Source: Apium graveolens (Eukaryota; Streptophyta; Magnoliopsida; Apiales; Apiaceae). Taken from it: DNA of 64,000 nt. The DNA lies in the NCBI RefSeq assembly GCF_009905375.1, contig NC_133648.1, positions 308,094,565 to 308,158,564 of the forward strand. The letters run 5' to 3'. This document shows positions 35,622 through 48,200 of the stretch, one piece after another (positions within the stretch are counted from its first letter, which is position 1; each line of letters starts with the position of its first letter). The translations under genes and the position numbers were made by a program. The notes beneath the pieces were generated by a model, which made no database searches, was not told where the DNA came from, and was given only the letters and a program-made list of their open reading frames with translations.

Positions 35622-38600
35622 TTGCAGGGCAACATGAAAAATATCCTAGTTCTGGACAGTGGATGTTCAGGACATATGACTGGAAATAAAGCCCTGCTAT
35701 CAGACTTTGTGGAGAAAGCTGGCCCAGGAGTTTCTTATGGAGATGGCAACATGAGAAAGACTCTGGAATATGGCAATATCAATCTTGGGAATGTCATAAT
35801 TGAAACAGTAGCTCTTGTCTCAAGACTTAAACACAATTTGCTAAGTGTGAGTCAAATCTTTGACAGAGGTCATCATGTGGATTTCTTTGAAGAATACTGT
35901 GAAGTTGTAAGTAATTCTACAGGCAAAGTGGTTCTGAAAGGTTATAGATATGGTAACATATATAAAGCCAGACTTTCAACAAATTCTGATGGTTCTGTAA
36001 TCTATCTGTTAAGCAGAGCATCAATTGAAGAAAGCTGGAATTGGCACAAGAGACTCTCTCATTTAAATTTCAACAACATGAATGAGCTAGTAAAGAAAGA
36101 TCTTGTGAGAGGACTGCCAAAATCAATATTTGCTCCTGATGGTCTTTGTGACTCATGTCAAAAGGCAAAACAAAGAAAATCTTCATTTAAGAGCAAAACT
36201 GAATCCTCAATTCTTGAGCCTTATCACTTACTGCATGTTGATCTATTTGGTCCAGTCATGTCTATTACAAAGAAGAAATATGCTATCGTTATAGTGGATG
36301 AGTTCACAAGATACACGTGGGTGTATTTCTTGCACAAGAAGAATGAAAATGCATCTACTCTAACTGATCATGTCAGACAGCTGGATAAGTTAGTCAAAAA
36401 TTCTGTTAAAATAATAAGAAGTGATAATGGCACTGAGTTCAAGAATTCAATCATGGAAGAGTTCTGCAAAGAGCAAGGAATAAAGCAGGAATTTTCTGCA
36501 CCTGGAACTCCACAGCAGAATGGAGTTGTAGAAAGAAAGAACATGACTCTTATTGAAGCTGCACGAACTATGCTTGATGAAGCAAAGCTACCAACCTATT
36601 TTTGGGCTGAAGTTGTGCAGACTGCTTGTTTTACACAGAATGCTACACTCATAAACAAGCATGGAAAAACACCATATGAGATGGTGAAGAAAAAAGAAGC
36701 CAAATCTGAAATACTTTCATGTATTTGGATGCAAGTGTTTTGTTCTTAAGACTCATCCTGAATAGCTGTCAAAATTTGATCTAAAAGCTGATGAAGGAAT
36801 TTTTGTTGGATATTCACTTTCCATAAAAGCCTTCAGAGTCTACAATTTAAGAACAAGGGTTGTCATGGAATCTATCAATGTATCTTTTGATGATAAAAAG
36901 ATTACTGGACTTGAAGATTTCAATGATCATGATCAGCTGAGATTTGAAAATGAAGATGTAAATTCTGATTCTATAAATTCTGATGACCTAAATCCTGATC
37001 TTGTAAGTTATGACGGGTTAAATTCTGATATCATTGAAACTGTGGTAACTGCTCCAAATGAAAATGCACCTGTTTAGGGGGAGCAAACTGATGATCATAC
37101 CACATCTCAAGACTCTCAAGAAGCATCAGAACCAGTCACTGGCTCTTCAAGTTCTGATTCATCAAGTTCTGGTGAGCCAAATTCTGACAATTCTGGAAAC
37201 TCTAATTCTTCAATTCCTGAAGGATCCAACTCAAATTCTGGAATCTCAAAGAGCATAACTTCAGGGGGAGCATTAGAAAATGCTGATGGAGACAGCATGG
37301 ATCATGGGGGAGGATCCAGTTCTAGAGATCAACTTCCATCTGCAAGGAAGTGGACTAAATCACACACACTTGACTTAATAATTGGAGATCCTGAAGCAGG
37401 TGTCAGAACTAGAATAACAACAACAAATAAATGTCTCTATCATTCCTTTCTATCTTAGACTGAACCAAAAAAAGTGGAAGAAGCTCTTCAAGATGCTGAT
37501 TGGGTGCAAGCAATGCAGGAAGAGTTAAATGAATTTGAAAGAAATAAAGTCTGGACCCTAGTGCTAAGACCAAAGAACATGTCCATTATTGGCACAAAAT
37601 GGGTGTTCAGAAACAAAACTGACAGTGATGGTATAATAACAAGGAATAAAGCAAGACTGGTTGCAAAAGAATATTCTCAACAGGAGGGTATTGATTATGA
37701 TGAAACATATGCTCTAGTTGCTAGATTGGAAGCCATAAGAATATTTTTGGCTTGTGCTGCTCATAAGAAGTTTAAAGTCTTTCAAATGGATGTAAATAAT
37801 ACATTTCTCAATGGAGAATTAGAGGAAGAGGTATATGTTGAACAACCTCCAGGATTTGTAGATCCAAAATTTCCTAATCATGTCTACAAACTTGATTAAG
37901 CACTCTATGGCCTAAAGCAAGCTCCAAGAGCATGGTATGAAACTCTGGCACAATTTCTTCTGGAAAGTGGATTTACCAGAGGAACAATTGATAAAACTCT
38001 GTTCTATATCAACCATGACAAGGACTTACTTTTAGTCCAAATTTACGTTGATGATATCATTTTTGGTTTTACAAATGCCAAACTCTGTGAAAAGTTTTCA
38101 AAGCTAAAACAGTCAAGAAATCAAATGAGTATGATGGGAGAACTTAGCTATTTTCTGGGACTTTAAGTCAAGCAAACTGAAGAAGGTACTTTCATAAATC
38201 AATCCAAGTACACCAGAAATTTACTCAAGAAATTTGGAATGCAAGACAGTTCTACTGCATCAACTCCCATGGTCAATGCCACCAAGTTAGATAAAGATAC
38301 TGGAACATCAGTAGATAATACTAACTACAGAGGTATGATCGGCTCTTTACTCTATTTAACTGCAAGTAGACCAGATATCATGTATGCTACCTGTCTTTGT
38401 GCAAGATTTCAGTCTGATCCAAGAGAACCTCATCTAATAGCTGTGAAAAGAATTTTCAAGTACCTAAAGGGTACATCTGATCTAGGATTATGGTATCTTG
38501 GGGAATCAGATTTTAAGCTAATAGGTTACTCAGATGCAGATTTTGCAGGATGCAAAATAGATAGGAAAAGCACTAGTGGAAGCTGCCAATTTCTTGGAGG

Positions 38601-39000
38601 CAGATTGGTTTCTTGGTTTAGCAAGAAACATAAATCAATTTCCACATCAACTGCAAAAGCAGAATATATTACTATAGGAAGCTGTTGTGCACAGATTCTT
38701 TGGATGAAGAATTAGTTACTGGACTATGGGTTAGAATCTTCTAAAATACCTATTTACTGTGATAATCAAAGTGCTATTGCTATGACAGGAAATCCAGTTC
38801 AACACTTAATGACAAAGCACATCAGCATTATGTACCATTTCATAAGGGAACATGTGATGGAAGGTACAGTGGAATTGCATTTTGTTCCAATAGATCAACA
38901 ACTAGCAGATATCTTCACAAAACCACTATGTGAAGCTACTTTTACAAGACTGGTAAATGAACTTGGAATGGTTTCAGGTTCTTTCTCAAAATCTGTTTAG
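35622..39000 (+). pseudogene. Copia 2 pol: protease, integrase, RT, RNase H, broken
   Basis: Protease active site VLDSGCSGHMTGNKALL opens the segment 35622-36749. The integrase follows, with its HHCC part (HKRLSHLN..CDSCQKAK), HVDLFGPV, RSDNGTEFKN and PQQNGVVERKN; that frame breaks near 36,720. RT runs from 37474 ([11 protein letters not shown]) with a stop at 37,897 before [12 protein letters not shown] and the active site YVDD near 38,045. A second stop is at 38,164. RNase H is in 38239-39000 (LIGYSDADFAGCKID, QLADIFTKPLCEATFTRLV) with one stop near 38,713. The final stop is at 38,998. Confidence 0.9.
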
Positions 39001-40393
39001 TTTTTATTCTCATGCATCAGATTTTATGATCAGTGTTTACAGATTTTCTTATCTCAATGTAATCAGTGCTTAAATTGTAACATATTAAACACTTCTTAGT
39101 ATCTGATGTGATTCTATAAACTCTGAAAGTGGTTTGAATTTTAGTGACTATTCAATCCAATGAGGATTATCTTGTTAGATGTTGACTTAGTAGTCTTTAA
39201 AAAACTATGTATCCCATGATTGAATTAGTTATTTATGTGGAAATCAATAACACAAGCAAATTCTGATTTTAATCTTAGTCAAATTTACTTCCTGTATCTT
39301 ATTACAAAGTCACAAACTAGATTATTGCTTCTTATTTGTCAAATTTTAATGTCAGTAAATCTTAAGGATGAATTTCATGCTTGATAAGCCTCACTTATCT
39401 GTAGAAAATAAAAGAAAAGAAAAAAAATTTGAAATCAGGTATCCCTTTGAGATCTAGAGTAAATATGTGAAAGGGAAGATCCAAGTGCATTGCTGGTATT
39501 AAGTAATATGCATTAGAAAAGCAAATTTTTCTTGGTGACTTTTTACATTCTCTGATTACTGGAGAAATATTCTGATAACAACATTAATTCTGATGGCAGT
39601 TGTAACTCATTTACACTGAGAAGCCCTTGTCAAAAGAATTTCAAAAGATGCATAAAATAAGCATAAACAGTTGAGATGGATTCTTGCATAACTTTATTCT
39701 ACAGTAGATTTCACAATTCAAGAAAGATTTTAAGCATTTTTCTTAGTTATGCCTTATTTTTAAGATATACTGAAGTTTATCAGACTTTAATCTTTATTTG
39801 ATCATTTGCACATACACACACTATCACTCCATATGAATGTAGAAAATTACTGTGGTGATTAAGTTGTTTCTGATAAACAGTTAAGTATTATTCGCATAAA
39901 TTCTGAGGACAAGTTCTGATTATGTTCTGATGATTAAACTCTGAAGACACCAGTCAGTATTTGTGTGAAGAAACACAGAAACAATCATTCACTTTTTGAG
40001 TAGAGAAGCCATGTTCTGATGACCGTTAAATTCTGATAATAGTCAAGTTCTGATGCAAATCATGATGCTTGCGTGGCATTATTTATTTACTTGACTTATT
40101 TTTAGTATTTACTGTAATGGTTATATTTCTCAGAAAAATAATTAGGTGAGATTAAAATAGTAATAATCATTTAATTAATGGGTTGCGTGTTGGTTTTTAC
40201 ATATGCATGTGTGCAATAATTACTACACATTTCCCGTGCCCACTAATTACTGCCTTGACTATTTACTGCGTGACAGGTGTAACTATGCCAATTTTACTTC
40301 CCAAAAGAGTCATTGAGTGGAAAGAGTATAAATATTAGAGATAAAAGATTATACAAATCTTTTACCTTCTCTCTTACTTTATCTCTTATTTCT

Positions 40394-40439
<46 letters not shown>

Positions 40440-40522
40440 CTCTCTATTTTCTGACGGACTTTCTTACAGGGATTTTATCAAACACTTTCTACACACACAA
40501 TTTCACTTAATTTCTCACAGAA
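39001..40522 (+). other. Copia 2 spacer between pol and the extra ORF
   Basis: No coding frame. It contains many TTCTGAT motifs, also frequent elsewhere in this element, and a CT microsatellite at about 40,399-40,443 shortly before the extra ORF. The TATAAATATT at about 40,327 could serve as a TATA box for a separate transcript, but this is only inference. Confidence 0.6.
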
Positions 40523-43500
40523 ATGGCACCAAAGGACGTTATCTTTAATGGAGCCAAGTTCGTCCCCAACAACTATATGGCTATTCTCAGCAAGGACGAT
40601 GCTCCTTCAGATCTTCACTTCATTCAAGATTTTTTTGCTCGCAGTGAAATTGGGTATGCTTTGACCCAACCACAAGTACTCTCAGGAACACAAATACTGG
40701 AGTTTTGAAGGACTGGAGCCTATGATAATGGTGGTGAAGATGGGTCTTCAAGCATCATTTTCACAACTGGGGAAGATGAGCACCTGGTTACCTTGTCTAC
40801 TATTCGAAAAGCTCTGCATTTGCCAGAAAATTGTACTTTCAATGCTCAGATTGGGGATCCACTTCTATATAGCATGATGGCCAATCTTGGCTATGAGAAA
40901 AGTCTGTCCAAGCCGGGACAACTGAAGAGGCCCTACATCATAAGGGAATGGAGCTTCTTTTTCGATTACATCACCAAAGCCTTTGCCAACAAATGCTCCA
41001 ATTTTGATGCTATTCCAATTCTGAGTCAGCAAATAGGGTATGCACTTCTTAATCAAACTCATTTTGATTATGCTATTGCTATTTTGGGTTTTATTGGGGA
41101 TAGGATGAAAGAGGACCCAAATACTATTTATATTACTAGGTTATGTCAGCTTATTTACAGTTTTTATTATTCTGATAAGCCCCAAGTCTTTAGTGACTTG
41201 ATTCAACCTTTTAAACTTCATAAAAGGGCCTTCATAGACTTGTTATCTGCTGATAATAAGAAAGACATACTAAGACCTCTTTAAATTCCTCAATCTGTAA
41301 AACAGTTCTTAGTAAACTCTGACCCCAACATATACACAGCCAAATTTCCTGATGTTGCACCCTCTCAACCACCACAATCCACTTCTAGTGTTTCTCAGCA
41401 GATACCAGTTGTCAGCACTTCCAACCCAAAACCTAAACCAACTACCAAGGTTTCAACACCTAAAACCTCAAGAGTGCAAATTGTTCCACCATCTCCACCA
41501 AGGAGAAAGAGAAAACTGATTCTTAGAGACGAATCAGATGAAGATGAACATGCATAGGTTCTCACATCAGAACCTGTAGAAATATAAGCTGAAGAGTCAA
41601 CTCTTCACAAGGAGAAAGTAGCTGAAGCTTCTGGCATTCAGAAAAGAAAGAGGTCTTCACATTCTGATACTGATCATGTCACCCCTCCATCTAGAAAATC
41701 AAAATCAAGGAAGACTAGAGCAGGTGTGCATATTGCACAAACTCAATCTAAGGATACTGAAGATGCTGAGGAAGGGGATCAAGAATCTCTGATCTCATCA
41801 GAACGTATTGTGATTGAAGCCCTGCCAGCAGCTGAAGAAGTTTTGATTCAGGAATCTGAAATTCCTGAAGTCCACAGATCAGAACCTGTACAAGAATATG
41901 TGATTTCTCCACTTCACTCTCCATTCAAAAAAACTGCCTCAGTTGAAGATTCAGAGTTAAGTCCTGAAATTGACATTCACAGGTTGAATATTCCAACTGT
42001 TTTGTATCTGGAAGCACCACCAGCAAAAAAGTCAACTCCACCTATTTCTCCAATACTAAATGTTGAAATTCCTACTACACCAATTCTGGATTTGGAACCT
42101 AAAGATCAGAATTTGGAAATAGATGAAGTTGCTCCAGAATCTCCTTCAGTTACACACACTCTGGTGTTATCAGAAGATGATGAGATTTTATCAAATTCTG
42201 GAGACAGTGCTCCAGCAAGTGCTCCAGTCAATGCTCCAATTCTTGGAAATGAGGCAATGTTTAAATTTGATGAAGAAGATGCTCTTGTTCCTTGGGAAGA
42301 CACTCACAGAGGAGTTGAATGGACAAAGAAGTGGAATGAACCCGACTTCATTCCCAACCCAACTGTTCTGACAGATCATGTTGCAAAAGCTGATGAGTTG
42401 CTGATAAATTCTGACTTCAAAATACAACTTAAAGTCACTGCTCTCAGTACTAAAACTCTTCAAGGTCTACACTCCAAGACTCATGCAAAGGTTGATAAAC
42501 TTCAGGAAACAGCTGATAAGCTAGACATGGTGCTCAAACTAGACAAGAAGAGGTTTATCAGACCAATTTAAGAAAAAGTGGATGCTATTGAGCTTGTTGA
42601 AGACAAGCAGCAGGCTCAACTGGATGAGAAACTTGCAAAGAGACTGTTCCTTAAGGATAATCCAGGAGTGGATTTAGAGGAACTTAGAGAAGAAGAAGCA
42701 AGATTTAATGCTGAAAAGTCAAAAATACAGTCTAAAGCTTCTAATGCAAAGAAGCCTCCTAAACCTAAGGAGAAAGGTATAGTAATAGGAGAAAGATCTG
42801 CCAGAGAGATTCCGAGATCAAGGACTAGATCTCAAACTACTACTGATCCCAAAGACAAGGGAAAAGGAAAAGTTGGGGAGACAGTAAAGAAACAGAAGAT
42901 GAAGATTCCTCAAATTCTGATGGATCCTGTGTGCAAGATGGTTCAAGTCTTTGATAATACTGCTGCTAAAGATGAAACCGTTGAAACTCTGAAGAGAAAG
43001 AGGATGACAGAAGAATCTAAGACAACCTCTGACATAGCTCAAGTTGTTCAGAGTGAAGATATTTCAGGACAACAAGCTACAGATGAAACTGCAAATCTTG
43101 ACCAATTCATCAAGACATCAACCTCTGACACTGCTCAAGTTGACATAGACAGCTTAACACTTGATCAGAAAAAGAAGTTGCTATGGAACAAATCTACTCC
43201 AGTGGAACCTAAGACCAATCTAATTCTGAATCAGCTTGTATCTTTTGGGTTTAGACCTAAACAAGCTAAAGACAAGTCTACATTAGGTTCTGCCAAAGAA
43301 AAGAGACAAACGGGAGTAGAAGTTACTCTTAGAGATCCTTTCATTTTGACAGACAAACCATATGAATAAATAAAACAAAAGCACCTTGACAAAGTGCTGT
43401 CTACTCAAATTATCATGGATACTCATGATGAATCAGAAGTTAAAGAAAAATTGATCCCGTTTATCAATGATGACAGAACTTACAGACTAGCAGATTCTGA

Positions 43501-43969
43501 TGTGCTAAAGAAGTATGTCAGAGAGCTTCAACATATTCACTACCTTCTGGAAGTAAAATCTGATGTTACAAGAAGATGGTCAGATTATATTTTGAAGACT
43601 ATAAGAGATCTTCTCAGAATTTCTGGTGCAAAAGCTTCTGAATACATTCCAAAAATTAGTGAAGATGATGGAAGGGAAGTTTCTATGAAGAAGAAGTCTG
43701 CCAAGATTGAAGTAATTCTGAAGGGAAGGTGTTTATGCTACAATGAAGACTCTTCACATCCCAGAGTTATCAGACTTGGAGATGGGCTTGAAAGAACATC
43801 AATTCCTGCACTTAGAGCAGCCATTTATCAGATTGGTGATAATGAAGATGAAGAACTGATGTAAGTCAAAGCACAGTTAGTTGAAGTTCTGAGAAATGCC
43901 GAGGTAAAGTTGGTAATAGACTTTACAAGGAATCACTATGGATTCAGATTGATCCAGCGATATTGGTAA
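40523..43969 (+). pseudogene. Copia 2 post-pol env-like ORF, 1,148 codons with in-frame stops
   Basis: One reading frame runs from an ATG at 40523 (MAPKDVIFNGAKFVPNNYMA) to TAA at 43967. It is interrupted by seven stop codons: 40706, 41282, 41555, 41585, 42569, 43367 and 43862. All open pieces lie in the same frame, so I see no frameshift over 3,447 bases. The first 250 codons look globular (WSFFFDYITKAFANKCSNF). The middle is acidic and rich in Pro, Ser and Glu. Codons 600-900 are Lys- and Glu-rich with coiled-coil character. The last part is again mixed. Position matches the env-like gene of Sireviruses; no clear signal peptide or membrane segment is seen, so envelope function is doubtful. 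Confidence 0.75.
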
Positions 43970-44098
43970 AGCTACATGTACTGTAAGTTGTATTTAGCTG
44001 TTTAAAATAATATTTTATTGCATTTGTACTTAAATGTTTTTGACATCATCAAATCTATTAACTTGTATATTTTTCATAATTTACAAGTTGGGGGAGAT

Positions 44099-44660
44099 TG
44101 TTAGATATATTTGTGATGTCATGTCTAATCTGATTTATTTAGTTTCAGAACTTAATATCAGAACTTAACTGGAAATCAGAACTTGCTGGAGACAGGAAGT
44201 TATTAGAACTTAAGGCGTCAGAACTTATATCAGGACTTAAGTGTGGGTACACTTCAGATAAGGAAAGCAACTGATTTACAGGAAAGGATCTGGATTAAAC
44301 AGGTAAAGATATGCATGAAGAATTAGACAGCTATAGGACTGCAGTAGATAATCTTTGATTGATGTATTCTAGGAAACAGAATCATTATCATATCAATTAG
44401 GAGATATCTTGTAACTGTGTATTATATAAACACAAATTAGGGTTTACACTATAAGTGTTATCATTCACGAGAATATTATTTATTGTAACCCTAGAAGCTC
44501 TTAGTGATATCATACATCACTGAGAGAGTAGATTAAACCTACTGTAACCGAGTTTGATATATTGAATAAACTTGATTTTTGTTACATACTTGTGTTCATA
44601 ATCGAATTGATTGTAGATACTATATTCAACCCCCTTCTATAGTATCATTGAGGCCTAACA
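44099..44660 (+). repeat. Copia 2 3' LTR
   Basis: 562 bases, alignable over its full length to 32670-33228 with scattered substitutions and one 3-base difference. Preceded by a G-rich polypurine tract. Confidence 0.92.
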
Positions 44661-47273
44661 GAAAGCCTATCCAAAAAAATCTCAGCTTTACTCCTTGAAT
44701 TTTCCGACTCTGAGACATCTGAAATGTCTGGAAATCATGAACCTCTTCAAATAGATGAGATTGCAACAAGCTCTTCTTCCTCTCACAATTCCTCCTCTAA
44801 AGACAGACGAATCAACGTCCTAACCAGAAATGAGGAACATTCTCTCAAAATTATAGAAAAGATAACTGATCCCCAAATAAGAAAAGAGCTCTTAGAAAAA
44901 TTACTCCAATGACCAATTGAACCCAAACCATAACAAAAACCTTCTATTCTCCCATCAAAAAAACCACATATGACTTAACCACAATATTAAAAAAGCAAAG
45001 ACCCAACCATAAATCTGTTCCAATAATACAAGACCTACACAAAGAAATCAAAGAAATCAAAGAAGAATAAAAAATCCTTAAAGAAAAATAGAAGATAGAT
45101 TCTGAAGCATTAAATGTCCTTCTAGTTCGTGAAGTAGAAGAGCAAAATACTGAACAAAAACAGCTAAGCACTTTAAACAATACTCCTGAACAAGATGAAT
45201 ATTTCTTATTTTAATTAAGACAAGTTACCTACCAAAAATATCTCATAAAATTCAAAGTTGTCTTTTCAGATGACTTTATCTTAGATACCATTGCCTTATT
45301 CGATACAGGAGCAGATTTGAATTGCATTAAAGAAGAAATAATACCAAAAAGATTTCATCAACATACCAACAAAAAATTAACTGTCGCTAATAACTCAAAC
45401 CTCAATATAGTTAGTAAGGTTGATGCCTCTATCAATAATAAAACTTTCCAAATTAAGACATATTTTCTCGTAGTTAAAGGAATACATCATCTTGTCATAT
45501 TAGGTATACCTTTCTTTAATTTAATAACCCCCTATACTGTCACCTACAAAGGTATTACTTTCAAAACCCATGACACCAGACTTACCTTCCCATTTCTTGA
45601 AAAACCCAAAATAAGGAACCTCAATATAATAAAGGCATATTCTATATATAATAATGAGATAAATGTCTTAATTCAAGGCAAACAAATATAATTATCACAT
45701 CTAAAACAAGACCTTTCCTTTCACAAGATTGAGAAGCAATTACAAGACCGCTTTATCAAAGAAAAAATCTTAAAATTACTAAAACAAATAGAAGTGGAAC
45801 TCTGTTCTGACCTACCAGATGCATTTTGGCATAGAAAACAACATATGATTGATTTACCTTATGTAAAAGATTTTGATGAGAAGTAAATACCAACGAAAGC
45901 GAGACATGTCCAAATGAACTCCGACCTAGAACAACATTGCAGAAAAGAGATCACCGATCTCGAATCCAAGGGAATCATATAAAATCCAAATCCCCGTGGT
46001 CCTGTGCAGCTTTCTATGTAAAAAAAATGCTGAAATTGAGAGAGGGACACCAAGACTAGTTATTATTATAAGCCTCTGAATAAAGCCCTAAGATGGGTAC
46101 GATACCCTATACCTAATAAAAAATACCTTTTACAAAAATTAAGATCTTCAGTAATATTCTCCAAATTTGATTTAAAATAAGGATTTTGGAAGATTCAAAT
46201 CCACCCAAAAGATACATATAAAACTGCTTTTACGGTCCCATTCGGACAATATGAATAGAATGTCCTTCCATTTGGAATCAAAACTGCTCTTAGCGAATTC
46301 CAAAGAATTATGAATGACATATTGAATGACTATTCTACATTCTGTATAGTATATATTGACGATGTTATAGTTTTTTCAGAATCTATTGAACACATTTCAA
46401 ACACCTTAAAACTTTCTGCCATGTATCTAAGAAAAATGGTTTAGTCATATCAAAATCCAAGATTTCCATATTTCAAACTCGTGTAAGATTTCTTGGCCAC
46501 TACATATCAAAAGGAACAGTTACACCAATTGAAAGAGCCCTAACTTTTGTAACAAAATTTCCCAATAAAATCATAGATAAAACCCAACTCCAACGATTTT
46601 TAGGAAGTCTCAACTATGTCCTAGACTTCTATCCTAAGATCAATAGGATAGCCAAGCCCTTACATGACCGCCTTAAAACTAACCCCATCCCTTGGTCATC
46701 TGAACATACTGAAATTGTTCGACAAATCAAATCTCAGGTTTTATAAATCCCTTGTCTACACCTTGCTGATCCAAATGCTTCTAAAGTAGTCGAAACAGAT
46801 GCTTCTGAGTTAGGATACGGTGGTATACTAAAACAAGTAGTCAATGGTAAATAACAAATAGTCCAGTTTACATCTGCACATTGGAATAATTGTCAATGAA
46901 ATTATTCTACTATAAAAAAGGAAATACTTTCAATTTTTTATGTATTACAAAATTTCAGAGTGATTTATTAAATCAAAAATTTCTCCTTAGAGTCGATTGT
47001 AAATCTGCAAAAGAGGTTTTATAAAAAGATGTCCAAAATATTGCATCAAAACAAATTTTTGCCAGATGGAAAGCATTATTAAGCATTTTTTTATTTTGAT
47101 ATTGAACACATTAAGGGATATATGAACCGTGTCCCTGATTTCCCGACCCGTGAGTTTATACAAAACAAATAGTCTCATGCCTCGAAAAGGCAGAGGTGGG
47201 GGGAAAACCCCAGCCTTTCCCGAACAATTCCCGGTCACTCAACAAAGCAAAGCAAGTACTTCATCAGGAAAAC
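44661..47273 (+). pseudogene. Endogenous caulimovirid copy A: protease, RT, RNase H, start of ORF2
   Basis: Continuation of the relic at 32175-32669 after the copia 2 insertion. The retropepsin-like protease keeps its DTGAD active site near 45,306, in a segment followed by 45317-45691. RT follows with a YIDD active site (CIVYIDDVIVF near 46,350) but is cut by many stops and at least two frame changes between 45,880 and 46,560. RNase H has ETDASELGYGG near 46,795. The region ends RVPDFPTREF, then a stop at 47,170 and the ATG of the next ORF at 47,177. Only about 97 bases of that ORF remain before the junction with copy B at 47,273. Order protease-RT-RNase H next to a zinc-knuckle coat protein is that of Caulimoviridae. 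It cannot make functional protein. Confidence 0.85.
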
Positions 47274-48200
47274 CAATATGAACAAAGTCAAGGTAAAACA
47301 TAATAATTAACACAAAACAGTAGGGAGAGTAATATAGTAAGACTAAGACATGGTATGCATATTATATATAACTAAGTCATGGAAAAACATAAGAATTAAC
47401 ACAAAATATTAAAAAATGATATGAACAAGAATGGGATTTGAAATTACTTGGAAATGCTTTTGATTATATAACTGAAATCAATCTGCTAGTCTTTGTGTAC
47501 AATTTGAGAAAACTTGAGAATAAACTTCGGTAATATGAACTACTATCACTGGTACAAGATGTGTATATTATTTGCTCTTTAATTTCAAGTGTATCTTTTA
47601 CTCTCTTCTTCTCTTTATTTATAGAAGGATGAGGAGTCTAAATTCTTGAAACGACATCATTCTTTTTCTTGTAGTGGAGTTCTGCTTTCCTGAGTGGACT
47701 GCTTTACTTGAGTGGGAGGTCCTCTTTTTCTTAGTGGAGGGGCTGCTTTCCTGAGTGGGAGGCTGCATTCTTCACAGGATTTTGAGTATGATTTCTCTTC
47801 CACCGAAAGTTGCTTTATTTGGAGAATAATTCCGAGTTGGTCTCAGTGAGGATCTTCTTTTGTGTCTTCTTTTTCTTCTTTTGAATAATGCTGAGTTAGT
47901 CTCAGTGGGAATCTTCTTTTGTGTCTTCTTTGTCTTCTTTTGTATCTTCTGCTTATTTCACGAGTTTTGAAGTAGAAATGCTGATATAATGAAAACTAGA
48001 TACAAAATTTAAATGATGTACAATATCCTCTTTTTTAATTACTTTTTACCGTTTTACCCCTAATAATTTGGAGTAAAAAAATATCTATATAAACTGATTA
48101 CAATATTGAAAATAAAGGAAAACTAACTAATATGAAATGATGTAAATTTGCATGAAATTTATGGGGGTATTTTGGGCTTTTTTAATTTATTTATTAATAA
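47274..48200 (-). promoter_or_regulatory. Copy B intergenic region with a pararetrovirus-type promoter
   Basis: Read on the minus strand, downstream of ORF2. Two diverged units of about 65 bases (47,820-47,960) share CACTGAGAC and AACTC motifs. Next come clustered CCACTCAGGAAAGCAG and CTCCACTA-type repeats (47,675-47,770), then a TATA box CTATAAATA at about 47,616-47,624. The layout of repeated CCACT/CTGAG motifs 50-150 bases before a TATA box resembles promoters of Caulimoviridae pregenomic RNA. An overlapping AATAAA could be a poly(A) signal. Further down is AT-rich leader-like DNA with a diverged duplicate (AAAACATAA.AATTAACACA at 47,296 and 47,386). Activity is not implied. Confidence 0.6.

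Larger units (their letters stand above)
32670..44660 (+). mobile_element. Copia 2: Sirevirus-like Ty1/copia element with an extra post-pol gene
   Basis: This 11,991-base element has LTRs 32670-33228 and 44099-44660, TGTTAG and CTAACA ends, and a perfect 5-bp target duplication GAAAG (32665-32669 and 44661-44665). PBS TGGTATCAGAGC is at 33231 and the PPT region TTGGGGGAGAT just before the 3' LTR. Order: gag, protease, integrase, RT, RNase H, a 1.5-kb non-coding spacer, a 3.4-kb extra ORF. The long gag with two CCHC motifs and a large ORF after pol are traits of the Sirevirus genus. The two LTRs differ at roughly 30 positions by eye, about 5 percent. All genes carry stops. Confidence 0.92.
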
